DNA of 64,000 bases from Pseudomonas capeferrum (GTDB lineage Bacteria > Pseudomonadota > Gammaproteobacteria > Pseudomonadales > Pseudomonadaceae). The notes beneath the pieces are model-generated. The model searched no databases and was not told the DNA's origin. It saw only the letters and a program-made list of their open reading frames with translations. The position numbers and the translations under genes were made by a program. Shown piece after piece: positions 8,180 to 17,179 of the stretch (positions within the stretch are counted from its first letter, which is position 1; every line of letters starts with the position of its first letter). Location of the stretch: contig NZ_JMIT01000001.1 in assembly GCF_000731675.1 (NCBI RefSeq), forward strand, positions 188,712 to 252,711, given 5' to 3'.

Positions 8180-8428
8180 TCAGTCTTCCTTGGGCACGGT
8201 CCAGAAAATCTGCACGCCACCGTCGTCGCGATGGGCGAGTGTGACGTTGTCGTTTTCGGCGATTTCCTCAAGCAGGGTTTCCCAGTCGTCCGGGGATTCC
8301 TGCTCCAGGCGGAAGATCAGCGCGGCGCGGTTGCGCTGGGCGGATTGGCTGTTGATGATCTTCTGGATACGGACACCCAGTTGTTCATAGCTGCTCGGCG
8401 TTGCTGAGGAGGTGCTGGCCACAGGCAT
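8180..8428 (-). CDS. DUF1654 family protein
   Basis: This is an 82-residue cytoplasmic protein typical of Pseudomonas DUF1654 ('YEQLGVRIQKIINSQSAQ', then an acidic 'EQESPDDWETLLEEIAEND' and C-terminal 'VQIFWTVPKED'). No biochemical function is established for the family. The start has AAGGA 5 nt upstream. Immediately upstream of that are a LexA-type box and a -35/-10 pair, so the gene should be DNA-damage inducible. The endonuclease gene endA follows after 6 bp. Confidence 0.85.
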   Translation of the reverse strand: MPVASTSSATPSSYEQLGVRIQKIINSQSAQRNRAALIFRLEQESPDDWETLLEEIAENDNVTLAHRDDGGVQIFWTVPKED

Positions 8429-8441
8429 TTCCTTGTTTTTG

Positions 8442-8482
8442 CTGTATGTGCATACAGTATTTCACTGTAAGTAAATTCGCAA
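8442..8482 (-). promoter_or_regulatory. LexA (SOS) box overlapping the promoter of DUF1654-endA
   Basis: CTGTATGTGCATACAG at 8442-8457 fits CTGT-N8-ACAG and matches the extended SOS consensus on both flanks (TG before, TA after). On the minus strand a -35 TTGCGA (8477-8482) and a -10 TACTGT (8454-8459) are separated by exactly 17 bp, and the -10 lies inside the box. LexA bound here would occlude RNA polymerase. Confidence 0.8.
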
Positions 8483-8641
8483 CTGCCTGTGAGGCGAAAG
8501 AGTGTGTGACTGAGGAGAAGGATTGATACCATTCAGCCCATCACCCCTCCGCCATCATTCGCGCGCGCTGTGCATGGCCACAGCAGCGACGCCTTGGGCG
8601 TGGCCCGCAACGGGTCAGGCGCAAGTTTCAGGAAGCTTCAC

Positions 8642-10765
8642 ATGTACCCACTCCCTTTGCATCGACCTGCCCACTTGCGCACAGGCCTGGCCCTGTTGCT
8701 GACCGGTAGCATGAGCCCCTTGAGCCATGCCGGCAGCGAGGCAACCGATGTGCTGATCACCGACCCTGTGGTGGTCACCGGCGCCTATGCGCCAACCGGT
8801 AGTTTCGACTTGCCTTTTTCGATCGATACCGTCGACCTTTCACAGGGCAATGACGGCCAGTTGGGCGTCAACTTGTCGGAAGTGCTGACCAAGGTGCCTG
8901 GCCTGGTGGTGCAGAACCGGCAGAACTACGCGCAAGACCTGCAGGTGTCTTCGCGGGGTTACGGCGCACGCTCGGCCTTCGGCATTCGTGGCCTGAAGCT
9001 GCTCAGCGACGGCATTCCGGCCAGTACCCCGGACGGGCAGGGGCAGGCGGCCTCGCTAAACCTGGATGTGGCCGACCGTATCGAAGTACTGCGTGGCCCG
9101 GCCGCGACCCTTTACGGGAGCAACGCCGGCGGCGTCATCCAGATGTTCAGCCGGGACGGGCAGGGGCCTGCCAGGGTCGGGGCCGAAACCACCTTCGGCA
9201 GCGACGGTTTCAACAAGAATCACCTGTCGGCCGAGGGCGGTAACGAGACGGCCGGCTTTGTGCTCGATGCCTCGCGCATGGACACCGACGGTTACCGTGA
9301 CCACAGCGCTGCCCGCCGCGACCAGACCTTCGCCAAGGTGCACGTCAGGCCAGACGCCGATTCACGCCTGGCACTGATCTACAGCAGCCTTGAGCAAAAC
9401 AACACGCAAGACCCGTTGGGGCAGACCTGGAGCGCTTACCAGCACGACCCGCGCTCCACCGCGACAGTGGCTGAAACCTACAACACCCGCAAAAGCATCG
9501 ACCACCAGCAGTTGGGCATGAACTACGAGCGCTATTTTGGCGATGCCACGTTGCAGTTCAATCTCTATGCGGGGCAGCGCAGCGTCATTCAGTACCTGTC
9601 CATCCCCAAGACGGTGGCCTCCAACAACCAGCGTGGCGGTGGGGTCGTCGACTTCGACCGTGAGTTCCACGGTGGCACCTTGCGCTGGATACAACCGGTT
9701 ACCGCCGCACCCGGCAACCTGACCGTCACGGTGGGCGCGGACTACGACCAGAGCAAGGATGACCGCCGCGGCTACCAGAATTTCAGCGGCGACACGCTAG
9801 GCGTCAAAGGCGAGTTGCGCCGTGACGAGCAAGACACCGCCACCAGCCTGGACCCATACATCCAGGCGCATTGGGAAATCGGCGACTGGACCACCCAGCT
9901 CGGCGTGCGCCACAGCACCATGCAAATGCGCGTCGATGACCACTACCTGGCCAATGGCGACGCCAGTGGCAAGAAGAAATATCAGCAGAACACGCCATCG
10001 CTGTCAGTGATGTACGCGTTCACTGCCGACTTGCGTGGTTACGTGAGTGTCGGCAAGGGTTTCGAGACCCCGACCCAGGCCGAGATGGCTTACGCGCCCG
10101 GCCTGGTCGAAAGCTTCAATTTCGGGCTCAAGCCTGCCACCAGTACCCAGTATGAACTGGGCGTGAAATACCGGCTCGGTGAGCGCACCCGGATCAACGC
10201 AGCGGTCTACGAAATCCACACCGATGATGAAATCGTCGTGGACCGCTCCACCGAAGGCCGCACCAGCTATCGAAACGCTGGGCGAACCTTGCGCCGCGGT
10301 TTCGAGGCGAGCCTGCACAGTGACCTGAGCGATCAGTGGCAAACCACCTTTGTCTACACCCGCACCGATGCCCGCTATGCCGAAGATTTTGCCCAAGGCA
10401 CGCAGACTATCGACAGCGGTAACCGGCTGCCTGGGGTACCGCTGAACAACCTGTATGGCGAGCTGGTATGGAAGCCTGCGACGTTCGTCAGCATGGGGGT
10501 TGAAGGGCAATACCGCAGCAAGGTGTATGTGGAGGACAGCAACAACGCCAAGCCGGCGCCTGCCTATGCCGTGTTCAACTGGCGAACGCGCTTTGAGCAG
10601 CACGTCGGGCCTTGGACGTTTCATCAGCTGATCCGCTTGGACAACCTGCTTGACCGGCAGTACGTGGGGTCGGTGATCGTGGGCGACAGCAACTCGCGTT
10701 ACTACGAAGCTGCGCCTGGGCGCTCGTGGTATGCCGGGGCAGGGTTGGAGTATCAGTTCCGCTGA
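8642..10765 (+). CDS. TonB-dependent outer-membrane receptor
   Basis: The 707-residue protein has a signal peptide (to about 'LSHA'), a TonB-box-like 'DPVVVTG', a plug domain ('VNLSEVLTKVPGLVV', 'VSSRGYGARSAFGIRG', 'DRIEVLRGPAATLYGSNAGG') and a C-terminal 22-strand-type barrel ending in 'GLEYQFR' with a terminal-region aromatic. The ATG at 8642 is preceded by AGGAAG at 8 nt; an in-frame ATG at 8570 would hide the signal peptide. It imports a scarce ligand, probably a siderophore or metal complex, using TonB energy. No Fur box is obvious upstream. It lies beside the amine oxidase cluster, with no evident functional link. Confidence 0.93.
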   Translation: MYPLPLHRPAHLRTGLALLLTGSMSPLSHAGSEATDVLITDPVVVTGAYAPTGSFDLPFSIDTVDLSQGNDGQLGVNLSEVLTKVPGLVVQNRQNYAQDLQVSSRGYGARSAFGIRGLKLLSDGIPASTPDGQGQAASLNLDVADRIEVLRGPAATLYGSNAGGVIQMFSRDGQGPARVGAETTFGSDGFNKNHLSAEGGNETAGFVLDASRMDTDGYRDHSAARRDQTFAKVHVRPDADSRLALIYSSLEQNNTQDPLGQTWSAYQHDPRSTATVAETYNTRKSIDHQQLGMNYERYFGDATLQFNLYAGQRSVIQYLSIPKTVASNNQRGGGVVDFDREFHGGTLRWIQPVTAAPGNLTVTVGADYDQSKDDRRGYQNFSGDTLGVKGELRRDEQDTATSLDPYIQAHWEIGDWTTQLGVRHSTMQMRVDDHYLANGDASGKKKYQQNTPSLSVMYAFTADLRGYVSVGKGFETPTQAEMAYAPGLVESFNFGLKPATSTQYELGVKYRLGERTRINAAVYEIHTDDEIVVDRSTEGRTSYRNAGRTLRRGFEASLHSDLSDQWQTTFVYTRTDARYAEDFAQGTQTIDSGNRLPGVPLNNLYGELVWKPATFVSMGVEGQYRSKVYVEDSNNAKPAPAYAVFNWRTRFEQHVGPWTFHQLIRLDNLLDRQYVGSVIVGDSNSRYYEAAPGRSWYAGAGLEYQFR

Positions 10766-10794
10766 TGTGATGCGGTGCTATATCCGCTGAGGGT

Positions 10795-12090
10795 TCAGGC
10801 GAAGCGTTCGAACCGATAAGGGCTTGGATCGATCAGCGGTGGCGCTTGCGAAACCAGGTCTGCGGCCAGTTGGCCGGCAGCCGGCGAGGTGCCGAAGCCA
10901 TGGCCGGAAAAGCCGGTGGCCAGGGTCAGGCCGGGTAGGGCCGGCACCGGCCCGATGACCGGGTTGGAGTCGGGGGTGACGTCGATGGTGCCGGCCCAGG
11001 CTGCGGCGATCTGTGCCTGCTCGAAGACCGGCCAGGCCGCCTTGAGGTTACGCAGGGCTTCGTCATTGAGAGCGGTGTTGGCCTGTGGGTCCTGAACCCT
11101 GACGCGTTCGAAGGGCGTGACTTGCGAGGCCTTCCAGTGCCGGGCCAGGGCCAGGTCCTTGAAGAAATACTTGCCGAAACTGATGCGCAAAAAATCACGT
11201 TGCGCCCGCAATTGCGGCAGGTAGCGCCTGCCCAGCAGCACATGGTCCCAGGTCAGGAACGCATCGAGCGCGCCGCGTTGGGTGATGATGTAGCCGCCAT
11301 CCTTGTGTTTGCGAAACGAAAAGTCCGGTGCGCCCACGGCGATGTCGGTCGGGCCTTGCAGCGGGTGGGTACGCAGCACGGAACAGGTCAGCGGCAAGGT
11401 TGGCAGGTCGATATCGAGGTTGCCGAGAAACTTGCGTGACCACATGCCCCCGGCCAGCAGCACCTGCTCGCAGCGGATCTCGCCTTGTTCGGTGACCACG
11501 CCGCTGACCCTGCCGGCGGCGGTGACCAATGTGCGCACGGCGCAGTTTTCCACGATCACTGCGCCTTTGGCGATCGCCGCCCGGGCAATGGCGCTGGCTG
11601 CCAGGGTTGGCTCCGCGCGGGCGTCGGAGGCGGTGTAGATGCCCCCGGCCCATTCGGCACGGCCACCGGGCACCCGGTTGGCAATCTCTTTGCTGCTGAG
11701 CAGGCGAGAGTCCAGGCCAAGGTGCTCGATGCTCTTCAGCCAGCTCTCGTGCATGCCCATTTGCGTGTCGTTACGGCCAATGAACATGATGCCGGCTTGC
11801 CGGTAGCCGACATCGCAGCCAACCCGCTCGGCCATCTTCGCCCACAGCCGGTCGGCGGCCAGGGCCAGCGGAATGTCGTGCGCATGGCGGTTGGTCTTGC
11901 GCACCCAGCCAAGGTTGCGCGACGACTGCTCGCCCGCCAGGCGGCCCTTCTCCAGCACCACCACCGGGATGTTGCGCTCGGCCAGGGTCAGGGCTGCGGT
12001 CAGGCCGATGATGCCTGCGCCGATGATCACCACGCTGGTGGCCTGAGGGTGGGTGGTACTGGTGTGCACAGGATCGATGACGGGGGACAT
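10795..12090 (-). CDS. FAD-dependent oxidoreductase (DAO family), probable amine oxidase subunit
   Basis: The 431-residue protein starts with a short tail and then the FAD dinucleotide fold 'VVIIGAGIIGLTAAL', followed by 'RNLGWVRKTNRHAHDIPLA' and a C-terminal 'GTIDVTPDSNPVIGPV' and 'FSGHGFGTSPAAGQLAADL', as in D-amino acid/amine oxidases of the DadA/GlyOX type. It lies 53 bp downstream of a RidA gene and close to the tyramine-oxidase subunit B gene, so it is a good candidate for the catalytic tyramine (or dopamine) oxidase subunit that releases the arylacetaldehyde. A second FAD oxidase at 20.4 kb is an alternative. The substrate is inferred from context. Confidence 0.85.
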   Translation of the reverse strand: MSPVIDPVHTSTTHPQATSVVIIGAGIIGLTAALTLAERNIPVVVLEKGRLAGEQSSRNLGWVRKTNRHAHDIPLALAADRLWAKMAERVGCDVGYRQAGIMFIGRNDTQMGMHESWLKSIEHLGLDSRLLSSKEIANRVPGGRAEWAGGIYTASDARAEPTLAASAIARAAIAKGAVIVENCAVRTLVTAAGRVSGVVTEQGEIRCEQVLLAGGMWSRKFLGNLDIDLPTLPLTCSVLRTHPLQGPTDIAVGAPDFSFRKHKDGGYIITQRGALDAFLTWDHVLLGRRYLPQLRAQRDFLRISFGKYFFKDLALARHWKASQVTPFERVRVQDPQANTALNDEALRNLKAAWPVFEQAQIAAAWAGTIDVTPDSNPVIGPVPALPGLTLATGFSGHGFGTSPAAGQLAADLVSQAPPLIDPSPYRFERFA

Positions 12091-12143
12091 GGTTTCACTC
12101 GGCGGCAGTGTGAACAGAACGTGGCGGGTTCAAGGCGGGCAGG

Positions 12144-12566
12144 TCACTGGCCCAGCCGGATCAACGAGACCTGCGCGCGGGAGGCGCCCCGGTACGCCGT
12201 CACTTCCAGCTCGACCTTGTACACGGTCGACCCCAGCGGCGGGCAGGTGACGGTGGTGGCCGGGTCGACGCCCCTGAATTTCTCGCCGATCACGTCCATG
12301 ACCTTGGGAAGATCGTTTGGGTCCTGGATGAACACGCGCGAGCTGATCACATCGCCCAGCCCAGCGTCGACGGCCGCCAGCGCGGCTTCGATGTTGGCGA
12401 ATACCTGGTGAGTCTGTTCGATCACGTCTTCGGGGATGATCTGGGTCTGCGGGTTGCGGCCGGCAGTGTTGGACACGTAGATCCAGTTGTCTACCGCCAC
12501 CAGGCGGGAGTAGCTGGCCATGTCTTCGAATTTGGAGCCGGTTTTCAGTTTGGTGATTTGCGTCAT
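12144..12566 (-). CDS. RidA/YjgF family protein
   Basis: The 140-residue protein belongs to the RidA superfamily of enamine/imine deaminases ('NWIYVSNTAGRNPQ', 'QTHQVFANIEAALAAVDAGL', 'DVISSRVFIQDPNDLPKV', 'VELEVTAYRG'). Some conserved positions differ from archetypal RidA: the loop before the final strand reads 'ATTVTCPPL' rather than the usual 'ARxAVxxxxLP'. It may therefore belong to a non-RidA subgroup. It sits between the FAD oxidase and the ornithine-cyclodeaminase-like gene. Flavin amine oxidation makes imines first, so hydrolysing or protecting against them is the plausible job. Confidence 0.88.
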   Translation of the reverse strand: MTQITKLKTGSKFEDMASYSRLVAVDNWIYVSNTAGRNPQTQIIPEDVIEQTHQVFANIEAALAAVDAGLGDVISSRVFIQDPNDLPKVMDVIGEKFRGVDPATTVTCPPLGSTVYKVELEVTAYRGASRAQVSLIRLGQ

Positions 12567-12592
12567 GGGGGAGCCTTTTGAGGTGAGGAGGG

Positions 12593-13732
12593 TCAGCTGA
12601 GGACAGGTTTTTCCCAGAGGTTGAGCTTTACGCCGATGCCTTTCTCGACAGCGTTGCGGTACACCACGGTGCCCCAGGCGACGTCTTCCACGGGCATGCC
12701 GCCCACCGACATGATGATGATTTCATCGTCGTTCAGACGCCCTGGCGCATCACCGCTGATGATCTTGCCGATGTCTTCGACCTGCGCGGCGTCGAGCGTG
12801 CCTTCGGCGATCATGTCCATGAAGCGCACGCCTACCAGCGGCACATGGTTGTGCGCAGGCTTGGGCAGTTCGTCGAACCACGCTTCGTACAGCCCGGTGT
12901 TGTCCACCACCTTGCGCACGTCCGAACGCTCCATGCCTGCATCGATGCTGCAGGGGGCGGGCATCGCCAGAAACGCGCCGGGCTTGACCCATTCGCGGCG
13001 TACCAGCGGGTAGGTGCTGGGGTCGCCGACTTCGCCCGAGCTGCAATAGCTGACCAGGTCGGCATCACGCACCACCTCTTCCAGGGTTTGCACGACCTGG
13101 ATGCGCGTGATCTGCGGGAAGGTGGCCTTGACCCAGGCCACGAACTCATCGAGGTTCTTCTGGCCACGGCCTTTGATCTTGATCGTGTCGATCAGCGGGC
13201 ACACGGCCATGAACGCGGCGACCGTGGTCTTGCCCATCACACCTGGCCCGGCCAGGCCGATGACCTTGGCGTCCTTGCGGGCCAAGTGGCGCGCGCCAAC
13301 ACCGGGGATGGCGCCGGTGCGGTACGCCGACAGCAGGTTGGCCGACATGTGCGCCAGGGGCGCGCCAGTGTCGGCGTCGTTGAGGGTGAACATCAGGATG
13401 GAGCGCGGCAGGCCCTTTTCCCGGTTGGCGATGTTCGAGCCATACCATTTGGCGCCTGCGGTGCGGAAGCTGCCGCCCAGGTAGGCGGGCATGGCCATCA
13501 TGCGACGGTCTGCGGTGGGCTTGGGCATGTGCGGGAAGGGCGACTGTTCGGGGAACGTGATCATCGCGCCGTGGGAATCGTTGTTCGGGCCGGCCATGCG
13601 GTAGTCGCCCTGGTAGAGCAGGTTGAACATCGCCTCCATGGTGTCGACACAAGCGGGCATGTCGGTCACGCCGGCGCGGATCATGTCCTGCTCGGACAAG
13701 TAGATGAAGTCAATTCGGGTATCGAGGGTCAT
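12593..13732 (-). CDS. tynB: ornithine cyclodeaminase/mu-crystallin family, tyramine oxidase subunit B type
   Basis: The 379-residue protein has the ornithine cyclodeaminase fold: 'AGAKWYGSNIANREKGLP' with the substrate-site Lys, a Rossmann segment 'VIGLAGPGVMGKTTVAAF' and 'DLVSYCSSGEVGDPS'. Pseudomonas homologues in aromatic-amine gene sets are annotated tyramine oxidase subunit B, from work on P. putida U as I recall it. It begins the run tynB-RidA-FAD oxidase, with gaps of 26 and 53 bp. Whether it is a true oxidase subunit or an imine-reducing or lyase partner is unresolved. Confidence 0.85.
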   Translation of the reverse strand: MTLDTRIDFIYLSEQDMIRAGVTDMPACVDTMEAMFNLLYQGDYRMAGPNNDSHGAMITFPEQSPFPHMPKPTADRRMMAMPAYLGGSFRTAGAKWYGSNIANREKGLPRSILMFTLNDADTGAPLAHMSANLLSAYRTGAIPGVGARHLARKDAKVIGLAGPGVMGKTTVAAFMAVCPLIDTIKIKGRGQKNLDEFVAWVKATFPQITRIQVVQTLEEVVRDADLVSYCSSGEVGDPSTYPLVRREWVKPGAFLAMPAPCSIDAGMERSDVRKVVDNTGLYEAWFDELPKPAHNHVPLVGVRFMDMIAEGTLDAAQVEDIGKIISGDAPGRLNDDEIIIMSVGGMPVEDVAWGTVVYRNAVEKGIGVKLNLWEKPVLS

Positions 13733-13917
13733 GGCGGGTCTCGCAGGGCGGCCGTTGTCAGGGACGACGGCGTCATCGGGTTTTGTTGTTGTGGGCTGGC
13801 GCTAACACGTGCGGCCAGTTTCGCTAACGGCTGGCAGGGCGTCTTGTGCCTGCGTGCCAGCCGTTTTGACCTGCCGTGCCATCGGCGTATTGGCAAGACG
13901 GTGACTGCCATCAGGGC

Positions 13918-15228
13918 CTAGAAGGGCACCGCGATGGTCAGCTGGCTGTAGACGTTGGTGCCGTTGCCACCCACCTGGTTGCCGCCGTTGCTTTCGCCCT
14001 TGCGTGGCTGATACAGGCCGACCAGCGGGCTGATGACCAGGTGCTCGTTGACCGCCCATTCCAGGTACAGGTCGAGCTCCCTGGCATCGAGGTTGAGGCT
14101 GTCGCGGGTGCGCACGGTATCGAAGTCGAAATACAGCGCACCGACCGTGAGGTTTTCCAGCGGGGTAGCCTTCACGCCAACATGGTGAATGCCGGTGTTG
14201 CTGTTGAACGGGCCGGCGTAGTTGGCGGCGACCTCACCCTGGAACCAGGTGCCATAGCCACTGGACAGGCCACTGAACAGCGAATCCCAGCCTGCCGAGT
14301 AGCGCGTGTAACGGTAGGTCACCTGGGGTGCCCAGGGCAGGTCGGCGAAGGTGTAGCCGGCCTGCAGGTACCAGGCTTTTTCCGGGCCGCCTTGCTTGTC
14401 TTGCCACGCGTATTCGAAGGCGAAGCTGGCGTTGTCGATGCCGGCGCTGCCTTCGCCCCGCAAGCTGTAGACATCCATGCCCTCACGCGCCTTCTGGAAG
14501 GCGCTGGCCCATTGGTCGGTCACGTCGATGCCGTGCACCCAGGTCAGCCCCAAGGTGCCCAGGGCATGGGTGTAGTCCAGCGTGCCTGCGGCCAGTTCGG
14601 TCTCGGCCTGTGCGCGGTTGTCGGACTTGAGCCACAGCAGGCTGCCATGCAGGCCATCCTGCCCGCCCAGGCGCAGCACGGCGGTGCGGTCGAAGGCATG
14701 GCGCGCCGCCAGGTAGTAGGCACCGCCGCGGTCCAGGGTGCCATCCGCCACGCCGTTGCCCAGGTTGGGCCCGTCGTCGTTGATCAAGAAGCCACTGCCC
14801 AGGCGCACCACCTGGCGCCCTGCGGAGATATCCACGCCATCCTTGCCCAGCCAGGGCAGCAGATCGCCCGAACGCCAGCCCAGGTAGGCGTCTTCGATCT
14901 TGGTGGTGCGTTCGGAGCCATCGGTATTGCCTGCGGCATCGCCATCGCCCCAGGTGGCGGAACTGACCCAGTTCAAGGCGCCATAAAGGCTGCCGTTGCC
15001 GGCCAGGCCCTGATCGCCGCTAACGCCATACTTGATGAAGCCCTCGCGCCAGGTCGAGCCACCGGGGGTGCCGTCATAGTTCTTGCGGCTGTTGAACATG
15101 CCCCACACCGCGAGCATGTCGGCATTCAAGTGGCTGTCGTCGTCGGCGTAAAGCTCGTAGGCCGGCGCGGCCTGGCTGGCCAGTAAGGTGGCCAAGGCCA
15201 GGGCGGACAGCCGTTGCGGTTTGAACAT
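13918..15228 (-). CDS. outer-membrane beta-barrel protein (porin-like)
   Basis: The ATG at 15228 follows a GGAAG Shine-Dalgarno and starts a clean signal peptide ('MFKPQRLSALALATLLASQA'). The mature part of the 436-residue product alternates hydrophobic and polar residues in many short strands and ends in Phe ('LTIAVPF'), as barrel proteins do. Motifs such as 'KIEDAYLGWRSGDLLPWLG' and 'AGRQVVRLGSGFLIND' recall alginate-export/aromatic-uptake porins. An in-frame upstream ATG (15375) lacks a signal and is rejected. In this cluster it probably admits an aromatic amine or acid across the outer membrane. The family name is not certain. Confidence 0.8.
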   Translation of the reverse strand: MFKPQRLSALALATLLASQAAPAYELYADDDSHLNADMLAVWGMFNSRKNYDGTPGGSTWREGFIKYGVSGDQGLAGNGSLYGALNWVSSATWGDGDAAGNTDGSERTTKIEDAYLGWRSGDLLPWLGKDGVDISAGRQVVRLGSGFLINDDGPNLGNGVADGTLDRGGAYYLAARHAFDRTAVLRLGGQDGLHGSLLWLKSDNRAQAETELAAGTLDYTHALGTLGLTWVHGIDVTDQWASAFQKAREGMDVYSLRGEGSAGIDNASFAFEYAWQDKQGGPEKAWYLQAGYTFADLPWAPQVTYRYTRYSAGWDSLFSGLSSGYGTWFQGEVAANYAGPFNSNTGIHHVGVKATPLENLTVGALYFDFDTVRTRDSLNLDARELDLYLEWAVNEHLVISPLVGLYQPRKGESNGGNQVGGNGTNVYSQLTIAVPF

Positions 15229-15304
15229 TGCACTTCCCTCGATTGTTCTCGGCACCTTGCAAGGCGGCCTTTGTTTTTCGGGGGCACCCGTGTGGGGACG
15301 AGGC

Positions 15305-15328
15305 GCCGTCGCGGTTGGCTGCGACGGC
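15305..15328. other. stem-loop between the aldehyde dehydrogenase and porin genes
   Basis: GCCGTCGC (15305-15312) and GCGACGGC (15321-15328) form a perfect 8-bp stem with an 8-nt loop in the 188-bp gap. No T-run follows on either strand. It could be a partial terminator or a processing site. Confidence 0.4.
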
Positions 15329-15416
15329 CTATTAGCGCGTGGATGGCAGGGTGGGGTCTTGTTCGTGGCTGCCAAGGCGTTTGCACGCCTTGGCCAGGCC
15401 TGTTCGATTGGCCTAT

Positions 15417-16904
15417 TCAGTAACGGATCATCACCGACTTGAGCTCGGTGAAGTCATCGATGAACGCCGAGCCGAACTCGCGGCCGATGCCGGACGCCTT
15501 GATACCGCCAAACGGCACGGCCGGGTCGAGCAGGGTGTGCATGTTGACCCACAAGGTGCCGGCCTGGATTTCCGGCACCAGGCGCATGGCCTTGCCCAGG
15601 TCGTTGGTCCATAGGCTGGCGCTCAGGCCATAAGGCGTCGCGTTCATCAGGTGCAGCAGTTCGTCTTCGTCGTCGTAAGGCAGGAAGGTCGCCACCGGGC
15701 CGAAGGTTTCCTGGTTCAGCAAGGTGTCGCTGGCGGCCTTGGCGAGGATCACCGTCGGTTCGACGAAGCAGCCCGGGCCCTCGCCAATCTGCCCGCCATG
15801 GATGATCTGACTGCCCTCGGCGCGCGCGGTGGCGAACAGCTCGGCCAATTTCTGCTGGTGCGGCTTGTTGGCCACTGGGCCGAACTGGGTGGCCTCATCC
15901 AGGGGGGAGCCGACCTTCAGCTGGCTCAGGCGCTGGGACAGCGCATCGAGCAGCGGGTCGATGCGCGAGCGGTGGACGAAGAAGCGCTCACCCGCTGCGC
16001 AGATTTGCCCTGAGTGCAGGAAGCCTGCCTCGATGATGCCATCGACGGCCTTGTCGAGCGCCACGTCAGGCAGGAATGCCACTGAGTTCTTGCCACCCAG
16101 CTCCAGAGTCGCCCGGGTCAGCTTGGCGCCCATGGCGGCCTGGCCGACGGCGATGCCGGTAGGCACCGAGCCTGTGAACGAGACCTTGTCGGTGCCGGGG
16201 TGCTCGATCAATGCCTTGCCCACCAGGCCGCCACCGGTCAGCACGTTGAGCGCGCCCGGCGGCAGGCCGGCCTGGCTGGCCAGTTCGGCGATGCGCAGCA
16301 GCGTCAGGGGCGTGAACTCGCTGGGCTTGAGGACGATACTGCAGCCGGTGGTCAGGGCCGACGCGAGTTTCCAGATGGCGATCATGGTGGCGAAGTTCCA
16401 CGGCACGATGCCCACGACCACGCCGATCGGTTCGCGCAGGGTGAATGCACTGTAGCGCTCACCGGCGAACGAGGGCAGGGACGGGGTGATGGTCTGGCCG
16501 GTGATCTTGGTGGCCCAGCCTGCGTAATAGCGCAAGAAGTGCGCGGCCTGCTCGACTTCGAAAGCGCGCGAGATACCGATCAGCTTGCCCGACTGCAAGG
16601 TTTCGAGCTGGGCCAGTTCTTCGCGGTTGGCTTCCAGCAGGTCGGCCAGTTTGAACAGCACGGCGGCGCGGGCGGCGGGGCTGGTGCGCGACCACGTGGT
16701 GAAGCCCTGGCGGGCCGAGCTCACGGCATGCTCCACATCGGCCTGGTTGGCGTCGGCGATGCGGGCGATGGTTTCGCCATCGGCCGGGTTGACCACCGCA
16801 AGGGTCGCAGACGATTGGCTGGCCAGGTGTTGGCCGTGAATGAACACGCCATGTTGTCGGGCCATGAATGCGGTGACCGCGGGAAGAAGGGTAATGTCGC
16901 TCAT
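15417..16904 (-). CDS. aldehyde dehydrogenase (probable arylacetaldehyde dehydrogenase)
   Basis: The 495-residue NAD(P)+-dependent aldehyde dehydrogenase shows 'VVGIVPWNFATM' (oxyanion Asn), 'FTGSVPTGIAVG' (cofactor loop), 'LELGGKNSVAFL' (general base Glu) and 'HSGQICAAGERFFV' (nucleophile Cys). The start at 16904 has AGGA 6 nt upstream. It is divergent from the permease gene across a 275-bp regulatory gap. In this setting it should oxidise 4-hydroxyphenylacetaldehyde (from tyramine) or the dopamine-derived aldehyde to the arylacetate, which feeds the hpa genes downstream. This role resembles FeaB/PadA of other bacteria. Confidence 0.92.
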   Translation of the reverse strand: MSDITLLPAVTAFMARQHGVFIHGQHLASQSSATLAVVNPADGETIARIADANQADVEHAVSSARQGFTTWSRTSPAARAAVLFKLADLLEANREELAQLETLQSGKLIGISRAFEVEQAAHFLRYYAGWATKITGQTITPSLPSFAGERYSAFTLREPIGVVVGIVPWNFATMIAIWKLASALTTGCSIVLKPSEFTPLTLLRIAELASQAGLPPGALNVLTGGGLVGKALIEHPGTDKVSFTGSVPTGIAVGQAAMGAKLTRATLELGGKNSVAFLPDVALDKAVDGIIEAGFLHSGQICAAGERFFVHRSRIDPLLDALSQRLSQLKVGSPLDEATQFGPVANKPHQQKLAELFATARAEGSQIIHGGQIGEGPGCFVEPTVILAKAASDTLLNQETFGPVATFLPYDDEDELLHLMNATPYGLSASLWTNDLGKAMRLVPEIQAGTLWVNMHTLLDPAVPFGGIKASGIGREFGSAFIDDFTELKSVMIRY

Positions 16905-17006
16905 GCAGGCTCCTGAGGCAGAGACGCGGCCCGGCAGGCCGCCAAAGCGTCGAGCATAGTGAGCGTGCACGGTGTTGATCTTGCATCTCCCTGACGCCGG
17001 CATGAC

Positions 17007-17041
17007 GCTGCCTGCCAGGCGTGATGGCATTGGCAGGCAGC
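17007..17041. promoter_or_regulatory. 11-bp inverted repeat in the ALDH/permease divergent promoter region
   Basis: GCTGCCTGCCA (17007-17017) and TGGCAGGCAGC (17031-17041) form a perfect inverted repeat with a 13-bp spacer. It lies in the 275-bp region between divergent catabolic genes. It is a candidate site for the FeaR-like AraC activator, or simply a hairpin. The assignment is speculative. Confidence 0.35.
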
Positions 17042-17157
17042 AACAAGGGCCACGGCAGCCATGGGCAAGACGCCCTGCCGGCTGCGGCGCACAGTGGCAG
17101 CGCAGGGAGGCAAACAACAGCCGTGCGTGCAGGTTCGCTTGCCGCGTTCAACGCCAC

Positions 17158-17165
17158 AAAAACAA
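17158..17165 (+). promoter_or_regulatory. AANAANAA (Crc/Hfq-type) motif before the APC permease gene
   Basis: AAAAACAA lies 14 nt before the ATG at 17180, just upstream of the GGGG-rich ribosome-binding site. Confidence 0.4.
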
Positions 17166-17179
17166 GCCGGGGCATAACG

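Noticed and set aside
16971..16984. GG-N10-GC resembling a sigma-54 promoter upstream of the permease gene
   Set aside because: The -12 half (TTGCA) is good but the -24 half (GGTGT) is poor. It is about 195 bp from the start, and no sigma-54 activator is seen nearby; the local regulator is AraC-type.
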